A DNA stretch of 42,400 nucleotides from contig JANXRS010000417.1 in the NCBI GenBank assembly GCA_025356745.1, positions 1 to 42,400 on the forward strand. The letters run 5' to 3'. Both the position numbers and the translations under genes were made by a program. Below, in pieces: positions 34,428 through 42,400 of the stretch; position 1 is the first letter of the stretch; each line of letters begins with the position of its first letter. Source of the DNA: Arcicella sp. (GTDB lineage: Bacteria > Bacteroidota > Bacteroidia > Cytophagales > Spirosomataceae). The notes under the pieces are model-generated. The model saw only the letters and a list, made by a program, of their open reading frames with translations, did not search any database and was not told the origin of the DNA.

Positions 34428-35756
34428 TTATATTTCTAACAACTTCAGTATTTCCTTCTTCGCTTTTTCTTCATTATCAAACCAGTATTCCTCCAAAAGT
34501 GGGGCAATTTCCAGATTTATTACCCGACGATACCATTTCTCTACATCTTCGCCTTCCGTAAAGTTAGAAAAATAACTATGCCCAATCTGAAAGCCTTTTT
34601 GAAGATTTTTATCGTTAGTAATTATTTCGTTGAGTTTTGAAATACGAGCAACGATTTTTTCAGAAAATGATTTTTTAATTCCTTTTCCCAATAAAAAATC
34701 AACAAATTTTTCGTTAAAAAGTGGTTCGAGAGAAATAAAAGCAAAACGGCGACGAAGGGCATAATCAATCATGGCTAATGAACGGTCTGCGGTGTTCATG
34801 GTTCCGATAATATGTAGATTATCAGGCACATAGAAAGGCTCTGAATCTTTATCTCCGTAGGTTAAAGTCATTTCGTTGGCTCGTCCACGCTTGTCAGATT
34901 CTATCAAAAGGAGTAGTTCTCCAAATATTTTACTCAAATTTCCACGATTAATTTCGTCAATAATAAAAAAATGGTCAATCCCAGCATGACGCTGAGCTTG
35001 TCGGCAAAATTCGTAGAAAACACCATTTTTCAATTTAAATCCGCCCGAATCATCTGGTCGTAAACCTTGAATAAAATCTTCATAACTGTATGATTGGTGA
35101 AACTGAACCATCTTGATTCTGGAATCGTCTTGCGTGCCAATTTGTGTGTATGCCAATCGTTTGGCGATGAAAGTTTTACCAACACCAGGAGGTCCTTGAA
35201 GGATAATATTTTTCTTATAACGAAGGGTATCAATTATTTCATCAAATTTTTCATCATCAATAAACAAGTCTTTCAAAGCATCTTTTCGCTCATAAGGAAT
35301 CAATATATCTTCCCCTTGCAATGATTCTTTTTGAGCATCAATCATAGCTTGAATCGCTTCAAACTCTTCTTCTGTCAATTTAAATAAACTACCTTGATTA
35401 TTTTTTAAAATTTCAGAATTCTTAAAAAAATGCAATGATTTTAACGCTGACCAATCAATCGGTTCAGGAATTTTCTCTTTAATTTTAAATGATATAACCT
35501 CTCCTAATTTAATATCACGATGTAAAGATTCAGTAATTTCAAGCGTAGCTTTCACTTGCTTTACAGGTGTAGATTCATAACCTACCACAATATCTCCCTT
35601 CTGTACAGATTCAAAATACTTATAAATTCTACGCTTATTTCCAAATTCATTATAAGAGGTATAATGCTGAGTTTGATTGATTTTAAATGAATCAATTGAC
35701 CAGATGCGGGGATTGGCATTGAGCCACCAATAATTTTGGGATTTTTTATCAGCCAT
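34428..35756 (-). CDS. EVE domain-McrB AAA+ GTPase fusion
   Basis: This 442-residue protein starts with an EVE domain (about 8-135; YWWLNANPRIWSIDSF, GDIVVGYESTPVKQV), a PUA-like fold that reads modified bases. The McrB-type AAA+ motor follows: Walker A GPPGVGKT (188-195), Walker B FFIIDEINRGNLSKIFGE and the McrB signature GTMNTADRSLAMIDYALRRR. McrB uses GTP to drive the McrC nuclease on modified DNA (type IV restriction). No McrC gene lies downstream, where it is normally placed: the next 545 bases hold no intact gene. It is therefore an orphan in this window. A -7 box lies at 35773. Confidence 0.93.
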   Translation of the reverse strand: MADKKSQNYWWLNANPRIWSIDSFKINQTQHYTSYNEFGNKRRIYKYFESVQKGDIVVGYESTPVKQVKATLEITESLHRDIKLGEVISFKIKEKIPEPIDWSALKSLHFFKNSEILKNNQGSLFKLTEEEFEAIQAMIDAQKESLQGEDILIPYERKDALKDLFIDDEKFDEIIDTLRYKKNIILQGPPGVGKTFIAKRLAYTQIGTQDDSRIKMVQFHQSYSYEDFIQGLRPDDSGGFKLKNGVFYEFCRQAQRHAGIDHFFIIDEINRGNLSKIFGELLLLIESDKRGRANEMTLTYGDKDSEPFYVPDNLHIIGTMNTADRSLAMIDYALRRRFAFISLEPLFNEKFVDFLLGKGIKKSFSEKIVARISKLNEIITNDKNLQKGFQIGHSYFSNFTEGEDVEKWYRRVINLEIAPLLEEYWFDNEEKAKKEILKLLEI

Positions 35757-35772
35757 TTTAAAAATATTTTCA

Positions 35773-35780
35773 CAAAGATA
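35773..35780 (-). promoter_or_regulatory. -7 box of the EVE-McrB gene
   Basis: TATCTTTG on the minus strand, about 17 bases before the start (35756). The -33 is weak (a TTTA 18-20 bases upstream). Confidence 0.5.
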
Positions 35781-35930
35781 ATTAATGAAAAGATTAATTA
35801 TAAACGAAGAATCAGGAATTTGTAATATCCTGACTATTAAAATGTTATCTATTCCAGTCGTACAAATATCTTTTTCTATTTCTAATATACAAAAGCTTCA
35901 TAGCGCTGAAACCATAAGGCACAAAAAAAA

Positions 35931-35949
35931 GTCTTGACTAAGTCAAGAC
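35931..35949 (-). terminator. Terminator of the small lipoprotein gene
   Basis: GTCTTGAC (35931-35938) / GTCAAGAC (35942-35949) with a 3-base loop. Read leftward it is followed by a T run (A run at 35923-35930). It ends about 40 bases past the lipoprotein stop. Confidence 0.88.
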
Positions 35950-35987
35950 CTTCTTGGGTTCTTTCGAAAGAAACTATAAAGTAGATA

Positions 35988-36161
35988 TTACTTCTTAGTT
36001 GTATCAGCAGCCATTGGAGCGGCAGCAGTATCAACAGCCATAGTAGTATCAACAGCAACAACAGCAGTATCAACTGTAGTTGTTGTTTCAGCTTTTTTCT
36101 CAGAACAAGCAGCTAATGACATCATTGAAGCTACTAATGCGAATGCAAAGAATTTTTTCAT
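35988..36161 (-). CDS. Small Thr/Ala/Val-rich lipoprotein
   Basis: The ATG at 36161 gives 57 residues with a clear lipoprotein signal: MKKFFAFALVASMMSLAAC, lipidated Cys19. The mature tail is only about 38 residues, built from repeats of the type VDTA/VDTT/ADTT with acidic Asp residues. It is probably an unstructured envelope lipoprotein. A full promoter lies at 36194-36224 and a strong terminator behind, so it is a single-gene unit. The strong signals suggest high expression. Function is unknown; similar short low-complexity lipoproteins occur in many Bacteroidota. Confidence 0.85.
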   Translation of the reverse strand: MKKFFAFALVASMMSLAACSEKKAETTTTVDTAVVAVDTTMAVDTAAAPMAADTTKK

Positions 36162-36193
36162 TTTGTTGTGGTGATTTGGGTTTGTTACTGATA

Positions 36194-36224
36194 CAAAGTT
36201 ATGTACAACTTTGAAGTAGTACAA
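36194..36224 (-). promoter_or_regulatory. Promoter of the small lipoprotein gene
   Basis: On the minus strand TTG (36224-36222), 20 bases, TAACTTTG (36201-36194). This is an exact match to the Bacteroidota consensus. Confidence 0.85.
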
Positions 36225-36408
36225 GTAATTGTTTATAAATTTTAAGGGAATTTTAATAATTACTAATTATTCTTTGTTATTACTTAGTTATTAATGGAAA
36301 AATACCATTTTTTTATTAAAACTATTTAATTTTTAACTATAATTTTATCTTTCGAATGAGTAAATAATAATTTTTTAGATATTTGAATCTTAGATTATTA
36401 CAATTTTA
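36225..36408. other. AT-rich gap with no recognised feature
   Basis: The stretch between the lipoprotein promoter and the gtrA terminator is very AT-rich. I see no ORF, RNA or repeat in it. Confidence 0.5.
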
Positions 36409-36454
36409 TGCAAAAAAATAAGTCTTCATTTTGTTGAAGGCTTATTTTTTTGCA
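36409..36454 (-). terminator. Terminator of the nuo-gtrA operon
   Basis: 20-base inverted repeat (36409-36428 / 36435-36454) with one G-U pair and a 6-base loop, T-rich on both strands. It begins 6 bases past the gtrA stop. Confidence 0.92.
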
Positions 36455-36459
36455 TAAAT

Positions 36460-36942
36460 CTATGAAACAATTTTTTTCAATCGATCATAAAAACCTGTGC
36501 TTTTAAAAGTAAAAGTCTTATGAAGTACATAGTTAAACACAAAACTTACACCCATTCCCACAAGCTGACAACCTAACTCGTTTAAATTCGAAGGTTTACT
36601 GGTAAAAGGTAATATTATGCTGTGTTTTCCTAAGGTAGTTTCAACATATTTAAGTGTGGTTACTGAGAAAAAGACCGTAATTCCCCATGATGCCGTTGCT
36701 ACCATCATAAACTTCAACATCTCTCGACGTGTCTGATTAGTATTACGAGCATCAAAAGCGAACATTTTGGTTAATGTAAAGCCTACAATAAACGAAATTA
36801 AATACGCTAAAGAAACTGCTTCACTGTACGAGAAATGAAAATTATTACGTAGAATACTGCCTGCAATTAACTGTACAGCAGCACCAGTTCCTGCTACTAA
36901 AAAATAAGCAATGAGGTCTTTTTTATTTAATAATTTTGACAA
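36460..36942 (-). CDS. GtrA-family membrane protein
   Basis: This 160-residue protein has four hydrophobic segments: about 10-28 (AYFLVAGTGAAVQLIAG), 42-62 (AVSLAYLISFIVGFTL), 73-92 and 132-150. GtrA-like proteins are thought to move polyprenyl-phosphate sugars across the inner membrane; the family motif region near FNYVLHKTFTF is present. The only usable start is a TTG at 36942, 4 bases after the nuoN stop, so translation is probably coupled to nuoN. No glycosyltransferase partner is adjacent. The position at the tail of a nuo operon is odd. Confidence 0.88.
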   Translation of the reverse strand: MSKLLNKKDLIAYFLVAGTGAAVQLIAGSILRNNFHFSYSEAVSLAYLISFIVGFTLTKMFAFDARNTNQTRREMLKFMMVATASWGITVFFSVTTLKYVETTLGKHSIILPFTSKPSNLNELGCQLVGMGVSFVFNYVLHKTFTFKSTGFYDRLKKIVS

Positions 36943-36946
36943 TGTC

Positions 36947-38362
36947 TTAAAATAATTTTTTAACTAAATCAGGGGCAATACCCAAGAGAATAGTTAAGAT
37001 GGTTGTGAGGATTAAAGTATATTTAAAAATAGGCGAAATTTCAATTTTTTCAGTATCTCCACTTCTCATGTATGCGGCAATTATTGGCTTGAAATAATAA
37101 TAAATACCAACAGCTGACATTAAGACTGCAACAACTAAAAGGCTTTTAAAAATGCTTGATGGATTAGAAAAAGCATCCGTAAAGATGAAAAACTTTCCGA
37201 AGAAACCTGCCGTTAAAGGAATTCCTGCTAAGGATAACATTGAAACTGCCAATACAAAAGCTAAAAATGGATTATTTTTTGATAACCCATTCAAAGCATC
37301 AAAACTCTCATCTGGCTTTCCTGCCTTAGATTTTGCCTCTGAAACAACTATCAAAACGGCAAATGCACTAATCGTTGCGATTGAGTATGCCAAGGAATAA
37401 AACAATATCGAAGCATTCGTCTCCGGACGTTTTGCTAAAACTGTAATCAATAAATATCCTGCGTGTGAGATACTCGAATACGCCAACATACGCTTGAAAC
37501 TCTGTTGGTAAACAGCCGTTAAATTTCCAACTATTAGGGTTACCGCTGTGATATAAACCATTGGATTCCCCCACGTTCCATACATATCTGGAAAGGCAAT
37601 TGACAACAAACGATAAGTGGCTGCAACGCCCGCAGTTTTCACAACGGTAGACATGAAGGCTGTGAACAAACTTGGAGCTCCATCATATACATCAGGAGTC
37701 CAGAAATGGAAAGGAGCAGCTGATATTTTGAACAATAAACCTACTAGCATTAAGATAACTCCTGCCGTGAGAATTGGTCCATAAATTCCCCCCATTTGAG
37801 CTTTTGCATCCCTAACAGCTAATCCTATTCCATGAATATCGAATGAACCCGTTGCTCCGTAAACCAAAGCTATGCCAAATAAAAGAATTCCCGTGGCAAA
37901 TGAACCCATCAAAAAATACTTTAAAGCGGCTTCATTTGAACGCAAATTACGTTTGTCTGACCCCGTTAGGACATACATTGAGACAGAAAGAATTTCCAAG
38001 CCTACAAAAAGCATAAGTAGATTTTCGTAAGTTACCATCATGATTGCTCCAACTACAGAGAACATCAAAATTGCGTAATATTCAGCGGGATGTGAGTGTT
38101 CTTTATCATCACCAAATCCTCTTGAAATGGCTACTACCAGTAGCGTTGAAATTAAAATTACAGCTGTAAAATTAACAGATAAATTATTGGTTCTCAACAT
38201 GGAGTTGAACCACAAATATTCATGGTTCCAGTCTGCAAAATTCAGACCCAATGCAATGAGGGTAAAAATTAGGGTTGCAGGTAATAATATTTTACGGTTA
38301 TTTAAAAAACCGAGAAATAAACTACCTATTCCAAAAAGTGATAATGCTATAATTGCGTTCAT
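36947..38362 (-). CDS. nuoN: NADH-quinone oxidoreductase subunit N
   Basis: This 471-residue protein has about 14 membrane segments and the antiporter-like fold of complex I proton-pumping subunits. The best signatures are FWTPDVYDGAPSLFTAFMST, YSSISHAGYLL and LAGIPLTAGFFGKFFIF. It forms one of the proton channels in the membrane arm. It lies downstream of nuoM (141 bases) and upstream of gtrA (4-base gap). The length matches NuoN. Confidence 0.96.
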   Translation of the reverse strand: MNAIIALSLFGIGSLFLGFLNNRKILLPATLIFTLIALGLNFADWNHEYLWFNSMLRTNNLSVNFTAVILISTLLVVAISRGFGDDKEHSHPAEYYAILMFSVVGAIMMVTYENLLMLFVGLEILSVSMYVLTGSDKRNLRSNEAALKYFLMGSFATGILLFGIALVYGATGSFDIHGIGLAVRDAKAQMGGIYGPILTAGVILMLVGLLFKISAAPFHFWTPDVYDGAPSLFTAFMSTVVKTAGVAATYRLLSIAFPDMYGTWGNPMVYITAVTLIVGNLTAVYQQSFKRMLAYSSISHAGYLLITVLAKRPETNASILFYSLAYSIATISAFAVLIVVSEAKSKAGKPDESFDALNGLSKNNPFLAFVLAVSMLSLAGIPLTAGFFGKFFIFTDAFSNPSSIFKSLLVVAVLMSAVGIYYYFKPIIAAYMRSGDTEKIEISPIFKYTLILTTILTILLGIAPDLVKKLF

Positions 38363-38369
38363 AATATCA

Positions 38370-38411
38370 GTTATCAGTTATTAGTTATCGGTTATCAGTT
38401 ATTAGTTATTA
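38370..38411. repeat. Six tandem heptanucleotide repeats between nuoM and nuoN
   Basis: GTTATCA, GTTATTA, GTTATCG, GTTATCA, GTTATTA, GTTATTA follow each other without gaps, the last joined to an A run. The same pattern can be read as two 20-21-base direct repeats. It ends 8 bases upstream of the nuoN start on the coding strand, inside the operon. Slippage could vary its length. Confidence 0.8.
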
Positions 38412-38503
38412 AAAAAAAAGTGAAAACGCAGCATATAACTTAACGATTAAACCATGATTTTAAAATACTTAACACTTGATACCTCCTACCTAATACCTAC
38501 TAA

Positions 38504-39958
38504 TTACTTAATGATTGATAATAATTGATTAACGGCTGGTTCGGTTAATTTTAAAAACATATTTGGAGCGATACCCAACCCAATAACCATAAATGATAGT
38601 GGGAATAATACTACTTTTTCAGATAATGTCAAGTCAGCAAAACCTTCTGTAATGCGTGAAGTAATGCCAAACATTGATTTCTGAACCATTCTTAACATAT
38701 AAACGGCTCCTAAAATGATTGTTAAACCTGCAATTGCACCCGCCCAAGCATTGTATTGAAACACTCCTTTCAATAATAAAAATTCTCCTACAAATCCATT
38801 GGTCAATGGCATCGCTACTGAACCTAACATTAAGATTATAAAGTAAACTGTTAAGTTTGGAGTGGTTTGCGTAATACCTCCTAAACGAGCCAATTCACGT
38901 GAATTAGTACGTTGTTGGATAATTTCTACAATGAAGAAAAGACCTACTACGTTGATTCCATGTGCTAACATTTGGATTAATGCTCCTTGGATTCCGTCAA
39001 TATTTCCGCTAAAAATACCTGCTGCCATCAAGCCTACGTGGGCAAATGATGAATAAGCAATTAAGCGTTTCATATCTTTTTGTTGAATGGCAATAATTGA
39101 GCCATATACAATTCCGATTATAGAAAGAATAATCGCAACCATTCCGTATTTATCTACTGCTAAGGGAGTAATTGGTAAAATGAAGCGAATCAATCCGTAA
39201 GTACCCATTTTTAACATAATTCCTGATAATAACATCGTTCCAGCGGTTGGGGCTTCTACGTAAGTATCTGGTTGCCAAGTATGGAAAGGGAATAAGGGCA
39301 TTTTAATAGCAAAGGCAATAAAAAATGCACCAAACAGATAGCTTTGTTGCGTAATATCTAAAGTTTTTGCCACAGCATAAATTGATTCAAAATCAGCTTT
39401 ATGAGCAATCCCTGGAGTTTGGATGTATAAATACACTAAAGCCAACAACATAAACAATGAGCCGAACATCGTATAAATAAAGAACTTGAAAGTTACTTTA
39501 ATACGATTCTCTCCTCCCCAAATAGCGGCAATAAAATATACAGGAATTAAGGCTATCTCAAAGAAGAAATAAAATAAGAAAATGTCTCTCGCCGTAAACA
39601 CACCAATGAGTGCCGCTTGCATAAACAAGATAAGGGCATAGAAAGTAGGAGCATTTTTATAGTTATTGTTGAATGTTGAAAGGATGATGAAAGGCACCAT
39701 CAAAGTTGTGAGACATACCAAAATTAGACTGATACCGTCAATACCTACCGAAAATTTAATACCTGCCGAATGAATCCAGTCGTAGCTTACGGCAAATTGC
39801 GTCGTTGCATTTGGTATGAAAGAATAATAGACATAACCACCAAGAATCAGTTCTGCAAAGGCAAAAATGGAGGCAATCTTTTTAGCATTTTCTCCTTTAT
39901 TCGTGAGAGTCAAAAGCCCTGCAATGATTGGGAGGAGAATTAGTGAAATTGTTAGCAT
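38504..39958 (-). CDS. nuoM: NADH-quinone oxidoreductase subunit M
   Basis: This 484-residue complex I membrane subunit of the antiporter type has about 14 helices. Motifs are FFFEIALIPVYFIAAIWGG, FHTWQPDTYVEAPTAGTMLL and YSSFAHVGLMAAG, with the conserved Glu and Lys of the proton path. Length and order (K, L, M, N) are standard. It lies 39 bases downstream of nuoL. Confidence 0.97.
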   Translation of the reverse strand: MLTISLILLPIIAGLLTLTNKGENAKKIASIFAFAELILGGYVYYSFIPNATTQFAVSYDWIHSAGIKFSVGIDGISLILVCLTTLMVPFIILSTFNNNYKNAPTFYALILFMQAALIGVFTARDIFLFYFFFEIALIPVYFIAAIWGGENRIKVTFKFFIYTMFGSLFMLLALVYLYIQTPGIAHKADFESIYAVAKTLDITQQSYLFGAFFIAFAIKMPLFPFHTWQPDTYVEAPTAGTMLLSGIMLKMGTYGLIRFILPITPLAVDKYGMVAIILSIIGIVYGSIIAIQQKDMKRLIAYSSFAHVGLMAAGIFSGNIDGIQGALIQMLAHGINVVGLFFIVEIIQQRTNSRELARLGGITQTTPNLTVYFIILMLGSVAMPLTNGFVGEFLLLKGVFQYNAWAGAIAGLTIILGAVYMLRMVQKSMFGITSRITEGFADLTLSEKVVLFPLSFMVIGLGIAPNMFLKLTEPAVNQLLSIIK

Positions 39959-39997
39959 AATTTTTTATTACTTATCAATGGAATTTGAAGTGTATTT

Positions 39998-41935
39998 TTA
40001 CTTAGAAATCAAAGCTTTTAAACTATCGAATAGTTGAGAAATATCACCTCCGAAGAAACTGAACCCTAATATTCCAACAATTGATAATACCATGATAAAG
40101 ATATAATTTCCTGTTGTTCCGCTTTGTAATAATCGAGCTTCAGATGAAAGTCCTTTTACGCCTTTCCCAATGCCTTCCACGATTAAATCTATTACTAAAA
40201 ACTCAAATACTGAACTAAAAAAGTTTGATAATACCGTAATTGGTTTTACAAAAATGGCATCATAAATTTCATCAACGTAGTATTTGTTATAAATTACTTT
40301 CTGAATTCCTGAAACTTCGCTGTCTGCCGATGGCACTACTTTTCTGCTAACGTAAATAACATAAGCCAAACCTGCTGAAACCAAGGCAGCAACTACTGAA
40401 ACAATCATCAAAGTTTTTTCCAATGATTCATCAACGGCAGCGTGTTCAACGTTTGAATGCGCAAATAACGGAGCCATAAATTCTGCCAAACTTGAATGTC
40501 CTCCAAAGATATGGGGTAAATTAAAGAATCCTCCAGCGGCTGAAAGAACTGCCAAAATCATCAAGGGTGCGGTCATCGTTAATGGTGATTCGTGCAAATG
40601 ATGTTTTTGTTCAGATGTTCCTCTGAATTCTCCGAAGAAGGTTAAAAATAATAAACGAAACATATAGAATGAAGTCATTACTGAACCCAAGAGGGCAAAT
40701 CCCCACATCAATTTGTTATGTTCGTAAACATGAGCTAAGATTTCATCTTTCGAGAAAAAACCTGCAAATGGAGGAATACCCGAAATGGCAATCGTAGCAA
40801 TCAAAAAAGTAATAAACGTAATAGGTAATACTTTACGCAATCCACCCATTTTACGAATATCCTGTTCGTTCGACATGGCATGAATCACAGAACCTGCTCC
40901 TAAAAATAAAAGAGCCTTGAAAAATGCGTGCGTCATTACATGGAAAAATGAAGAAGAATAAGCCATTACACCCAATCCCATAAACATATAGCCCAATTGA
41001 GAAACGGTTGAATAAGCCAATACTTTCTTAATATCATTTTGGAAAAGACCAATCGAAGCCGCTAAAAGTGCGGTTGCTAATCCAACCCAAGCCACAATTT
41101 CTAAGGTTTCGGGAGCCAATGAATACATGAAATTTGAACGGATAATCATGTAAATTCCAGCAGTAACCATCGTAGCTGCGTGTATAAGCGCAGATACAGG
41201 CGTTGGACCTGCCATCGCATCTGGCAACCATGTGTATAAGGGAATTTGGGCAGATTTACCCATCGCTCCTACGAACAATAATAATGTAATGTAAAATAGG
41301 GTTTTATCTCCAGAAAGATAACCACCTTCAACCACTGATTCTTGAATGCTTGCGTATTCAACTGAACCGAAATGATTGATTATCATAAAAATACCTAACA
41401 AAAAACCCAAATCACCAATACGGTTCATAATAAAGGCTTTGCGAGCTGCATTTCCATAATTAGTATTTTTATTCCAAAATCCAATCAGTAGATATGAACA
41501 AAGTCCAACACCTTCCCAACCGATAAACATCACAACATAATTTGAACCCATCACCAACAAAAGCATGAAGAACAAAAAGAGGTTAAGGAAAGCAAAGAAT
41601 TTCCCAAAACCTTCGTCGTGGCTCATATAGCCGATTGAATAAATATGAATCAATGAACCTACGCCTGTAATGATTAACAACATCAATAAGGATAATTGGT
41701 CAATTAGGAATGAGAAAGAAATATTCAGTTTGCCAACTGTTATCCAATCGAAAACGGAAACAACTTGTGGTTTGCCGTCAAATCCGAAGAAAAGCGATAA
41801 AACGCAAGCAAAAGAAGCTAAGGCAACCCCAGAACTGATAATACCAGCTAATGATTTTGGAATATGGCGAAAACCGATTCCATTAATCAAGAAACCAAGG
41901 AGGGGAAGAAGAGGAATTAATGTAATTAGGGACAT
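39998..41935 (-). CDS. nuoL: NADH-quinone oxidoreductase subunit L
   Basis: This 645-residue complex I membrane subunit is the distal proton pump, with about 16 helices and the long lateral helix at the C-terminal side. Key stretches are MFIGWEGVGLCSYLLIGFW, YTWLPDAMAGPTPVSALIHA and AYSTVSQLGYMFMGLG. A His/Glu-rich loop (SEQKHHLHESPL) occurs before the last segments. It is at the usual place between nuoK and nuoM. The 207-base gap to nuoK is longer than usual within an operon. Confidence 0.97.
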   Translation of the reverse strand: MSLITLIPLLPLLGFLINGIGFRHIPKSLAGIISSGVALASFACVLSLFFGFDGKPQVVSVFDWITVGKLNISFSFLIDQLSLLMLLIITGVGSLIHIYSIGYMSHDEGFGKFFAFLNLFLFFMLLLVMGSNYVVMFIGWEGVGLCSYLLIGFWNKNTNYGNAARKAFIMNRIGDLGFLLGIFMIINHFGSVEYASIQESVVEGGYLSGDKTLFYITLLLFVGAMGKSAQIPLYTWLPDAMAGPTPVSALIHAATMVTAGIYMIIRSNFMYSLAPETLEIVAWVGLATALLAASIGLFQNDIKKVLAYSTVSQLGYMFMGLGVMAYSSSFFHVMTHAFFKALLFLGAGSVIHAMSNEQDIRKMGGLRKVLPITFITFLIATIAISGIPPFAGFFSKDEILAHVYEHNKLMWGFALLGSVMTSFYMFRLLFLTFFGEFRGTSEQKHHLHESPLTMTAPLMILAVLSAAGGFFNLPHIFGGHSSLAEFMAPLFAHSNVEHAAVDESLEKTLMIVSVVAALVSAGLAYVIYVSRKVVPSADSEVSGIQKVIYNKYYVDEIYDAIFVKPITVLSNFFSSVFEFLVIDLIVEGIGKGVKGLSSEARLLQSGTTGNYIFIMVLSIVGILGFSFFGGDISQLFDSLKALISK

Positions 41936-42075
41936 AATGTTTAGTTATTGGCTTTCGGCTTTTGGCAATCAGCTTGAAAATTGAACACATAATTAGGAAA
42001 TGGCAGGAATCAAATTTCGTAAGTACCTATCAATTGACTTTTTCAAAGTTTAATAGGTTTTCGATGTTTTATGAT

Positions 42076-42138
42076 TGACACTTTTGTCAGCTAATGCTTT
42101 GATTTTAAGGCGACTGTCGCCCAGATGATAGCCGACAG
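42076..42138. other. Cluster of hairpins in the nuoK-nuoL gap
   Basis: Within the 207 bases between nuoK and nuoL: TGACA (42076-42080) / TGTCA (42085-42089), and GGCGAC (42109-42114) / GTCGCC (42116-42121) with a 1-base centre. Also CTGTCG (42114-42119) can pair with CGACAG (42133-42138), which excludes the second. Alternative folds fit an attenuator or processing site. Confidence 0.5.
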
Positions 42139-42142
42139 CTAT

Positions 42143-42400
42143 TTACCATTTCAATTTATTCAATAAACCAACGTCAATGGTTTTGATATTTCTGTAAATC
42201 ATGACGATAATTGCGAGTCCGACTGCTACTTCTGCCGCTGCAACTGCCATAATAAAAAAGACAAAAATTTGACCTGCGGGATCAGATTTATATGATGAAA
42301 ATGCGGCTAAAAGTAAATTGACAGCATTGAGCATTAACTCAACCGACATGAAAATAATAATCGCATTTCGACGAGTCAGTACGCCGATGATTCCGATACA
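42143..42400 (-). CDS. nuoK: NADH-quinone oxidoreductase subunit K, partial at window edge
   Basis: The reading frame stays open from the window's right edge, giving 85 visible residues; about the first 15-20 are outside. Visible are [29 protein letters not shown] with the conserved Glu, and [19 protein letters not shown] with the second membrane Glu. These mark NuoK, the small three-helix subunit of the complex I membrane arm that contributes to the proton path. It is the first nuo gene visible, transcribed leftward into nuoL. Confidence 0.95.
   Translation of the reverse strand, partial: CIGIIGVLTRRNAIIIFMSVELMLNAVNLLLAAFSSYKSDPAGQIFVFFIMAVAAAEVAVGLAIIVMIYRNIKTIDVGLLNKLKW

Noticed and set aside
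34428-35756. Complete McrBC type IV restriction system
   Set aside because: No McrC or other nuclease gene follows.
38370-38411. CRISPR-like repeat array
   Set aside because: The units are 7 bases and adjoin without spacers, and no cas gene is near.

Overview
The window is AT-rich DNA from a member of the Bacteroidota, most likely a Cytophagia-type environmental bacterium (compatible with Emticicia, Arcicella or Flectobacillus relatives; genus not proven). The reasons are a SusC/SusD pair, the type IX secretion genes porU and porV, a DUF4295 gene beside rpmG, a 14-subunit-type nuo operon with separate nuoK/L/M/N, and several promoters of the Bacteroidota form TTG-N20-TAnnTTTG. There are no rRNA, tRNA, CRISPR, insertion-sequence or phage genes that I can see.

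Layout. 1-181: frameshifted 3' end of an unknown gene. 386-5419: SusC/SusD outer-membrane nutrient uptake pair. 5693-7756: a Rieske protein, a DUF5777-type beta-barrel and a YceI protein, which look like one envelope redox or quinone-related cassette. 8132-9824: a tiny membrane ORF converging on an rluA-like gene coupled to panB. 10170-11897: an unrecognised outer-membrane barrel protein with a basic tail. 11898-12682: terminators, a possible small RNA, DUF4295 and rpmG. 12876-14153: an M16 peptidase homologue without its zinc motif. 14271-19000: porV and porU. 19063-23387: a leftward group of GH1 glycosidase, glycosyltransferase, LpxH-like phosphoesterase and a PhoB-type response regulator. 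23731-26366 (rightward): an ATP-grasp ligase, an SMR-type transporter and a secreted phosphoesterase.

The most interesting region is 26451-33882, eight leftward genes: a GT-B-like transferase, an SpsF-type cytidylyltransferase, a split transketolase (two genes), a class III aminotransferase, an SDR, a KdsC-like phosphatase and a NeuB-like PEP-condensing synthase without the usual C-terminal SAF domain. Together they read as a pathway for a CMP-activated, probably amino-bearing ulosonic acid that is not an ordinary sialic, legionaminic or pseudaminic acid. The transketolase and aminotransferase would build or edit the sugar precursor, NeuB would add three carbons from PEP, the phosphatase would dephosphorylate, SpsF would activate, and the last protein would transfer it to a surface glycan. 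The chemistry is inference.

34200-35756 holds a short coding relic and an EVE-McrB fusion without McrC. 35988-42400 holds a small lipoprotein gene and then the end of the nuo operon (nuoK partial, L, M, N) with gtrA attached. The nuo spacers carry a heptanucleotide repeat and a group of hairpins.
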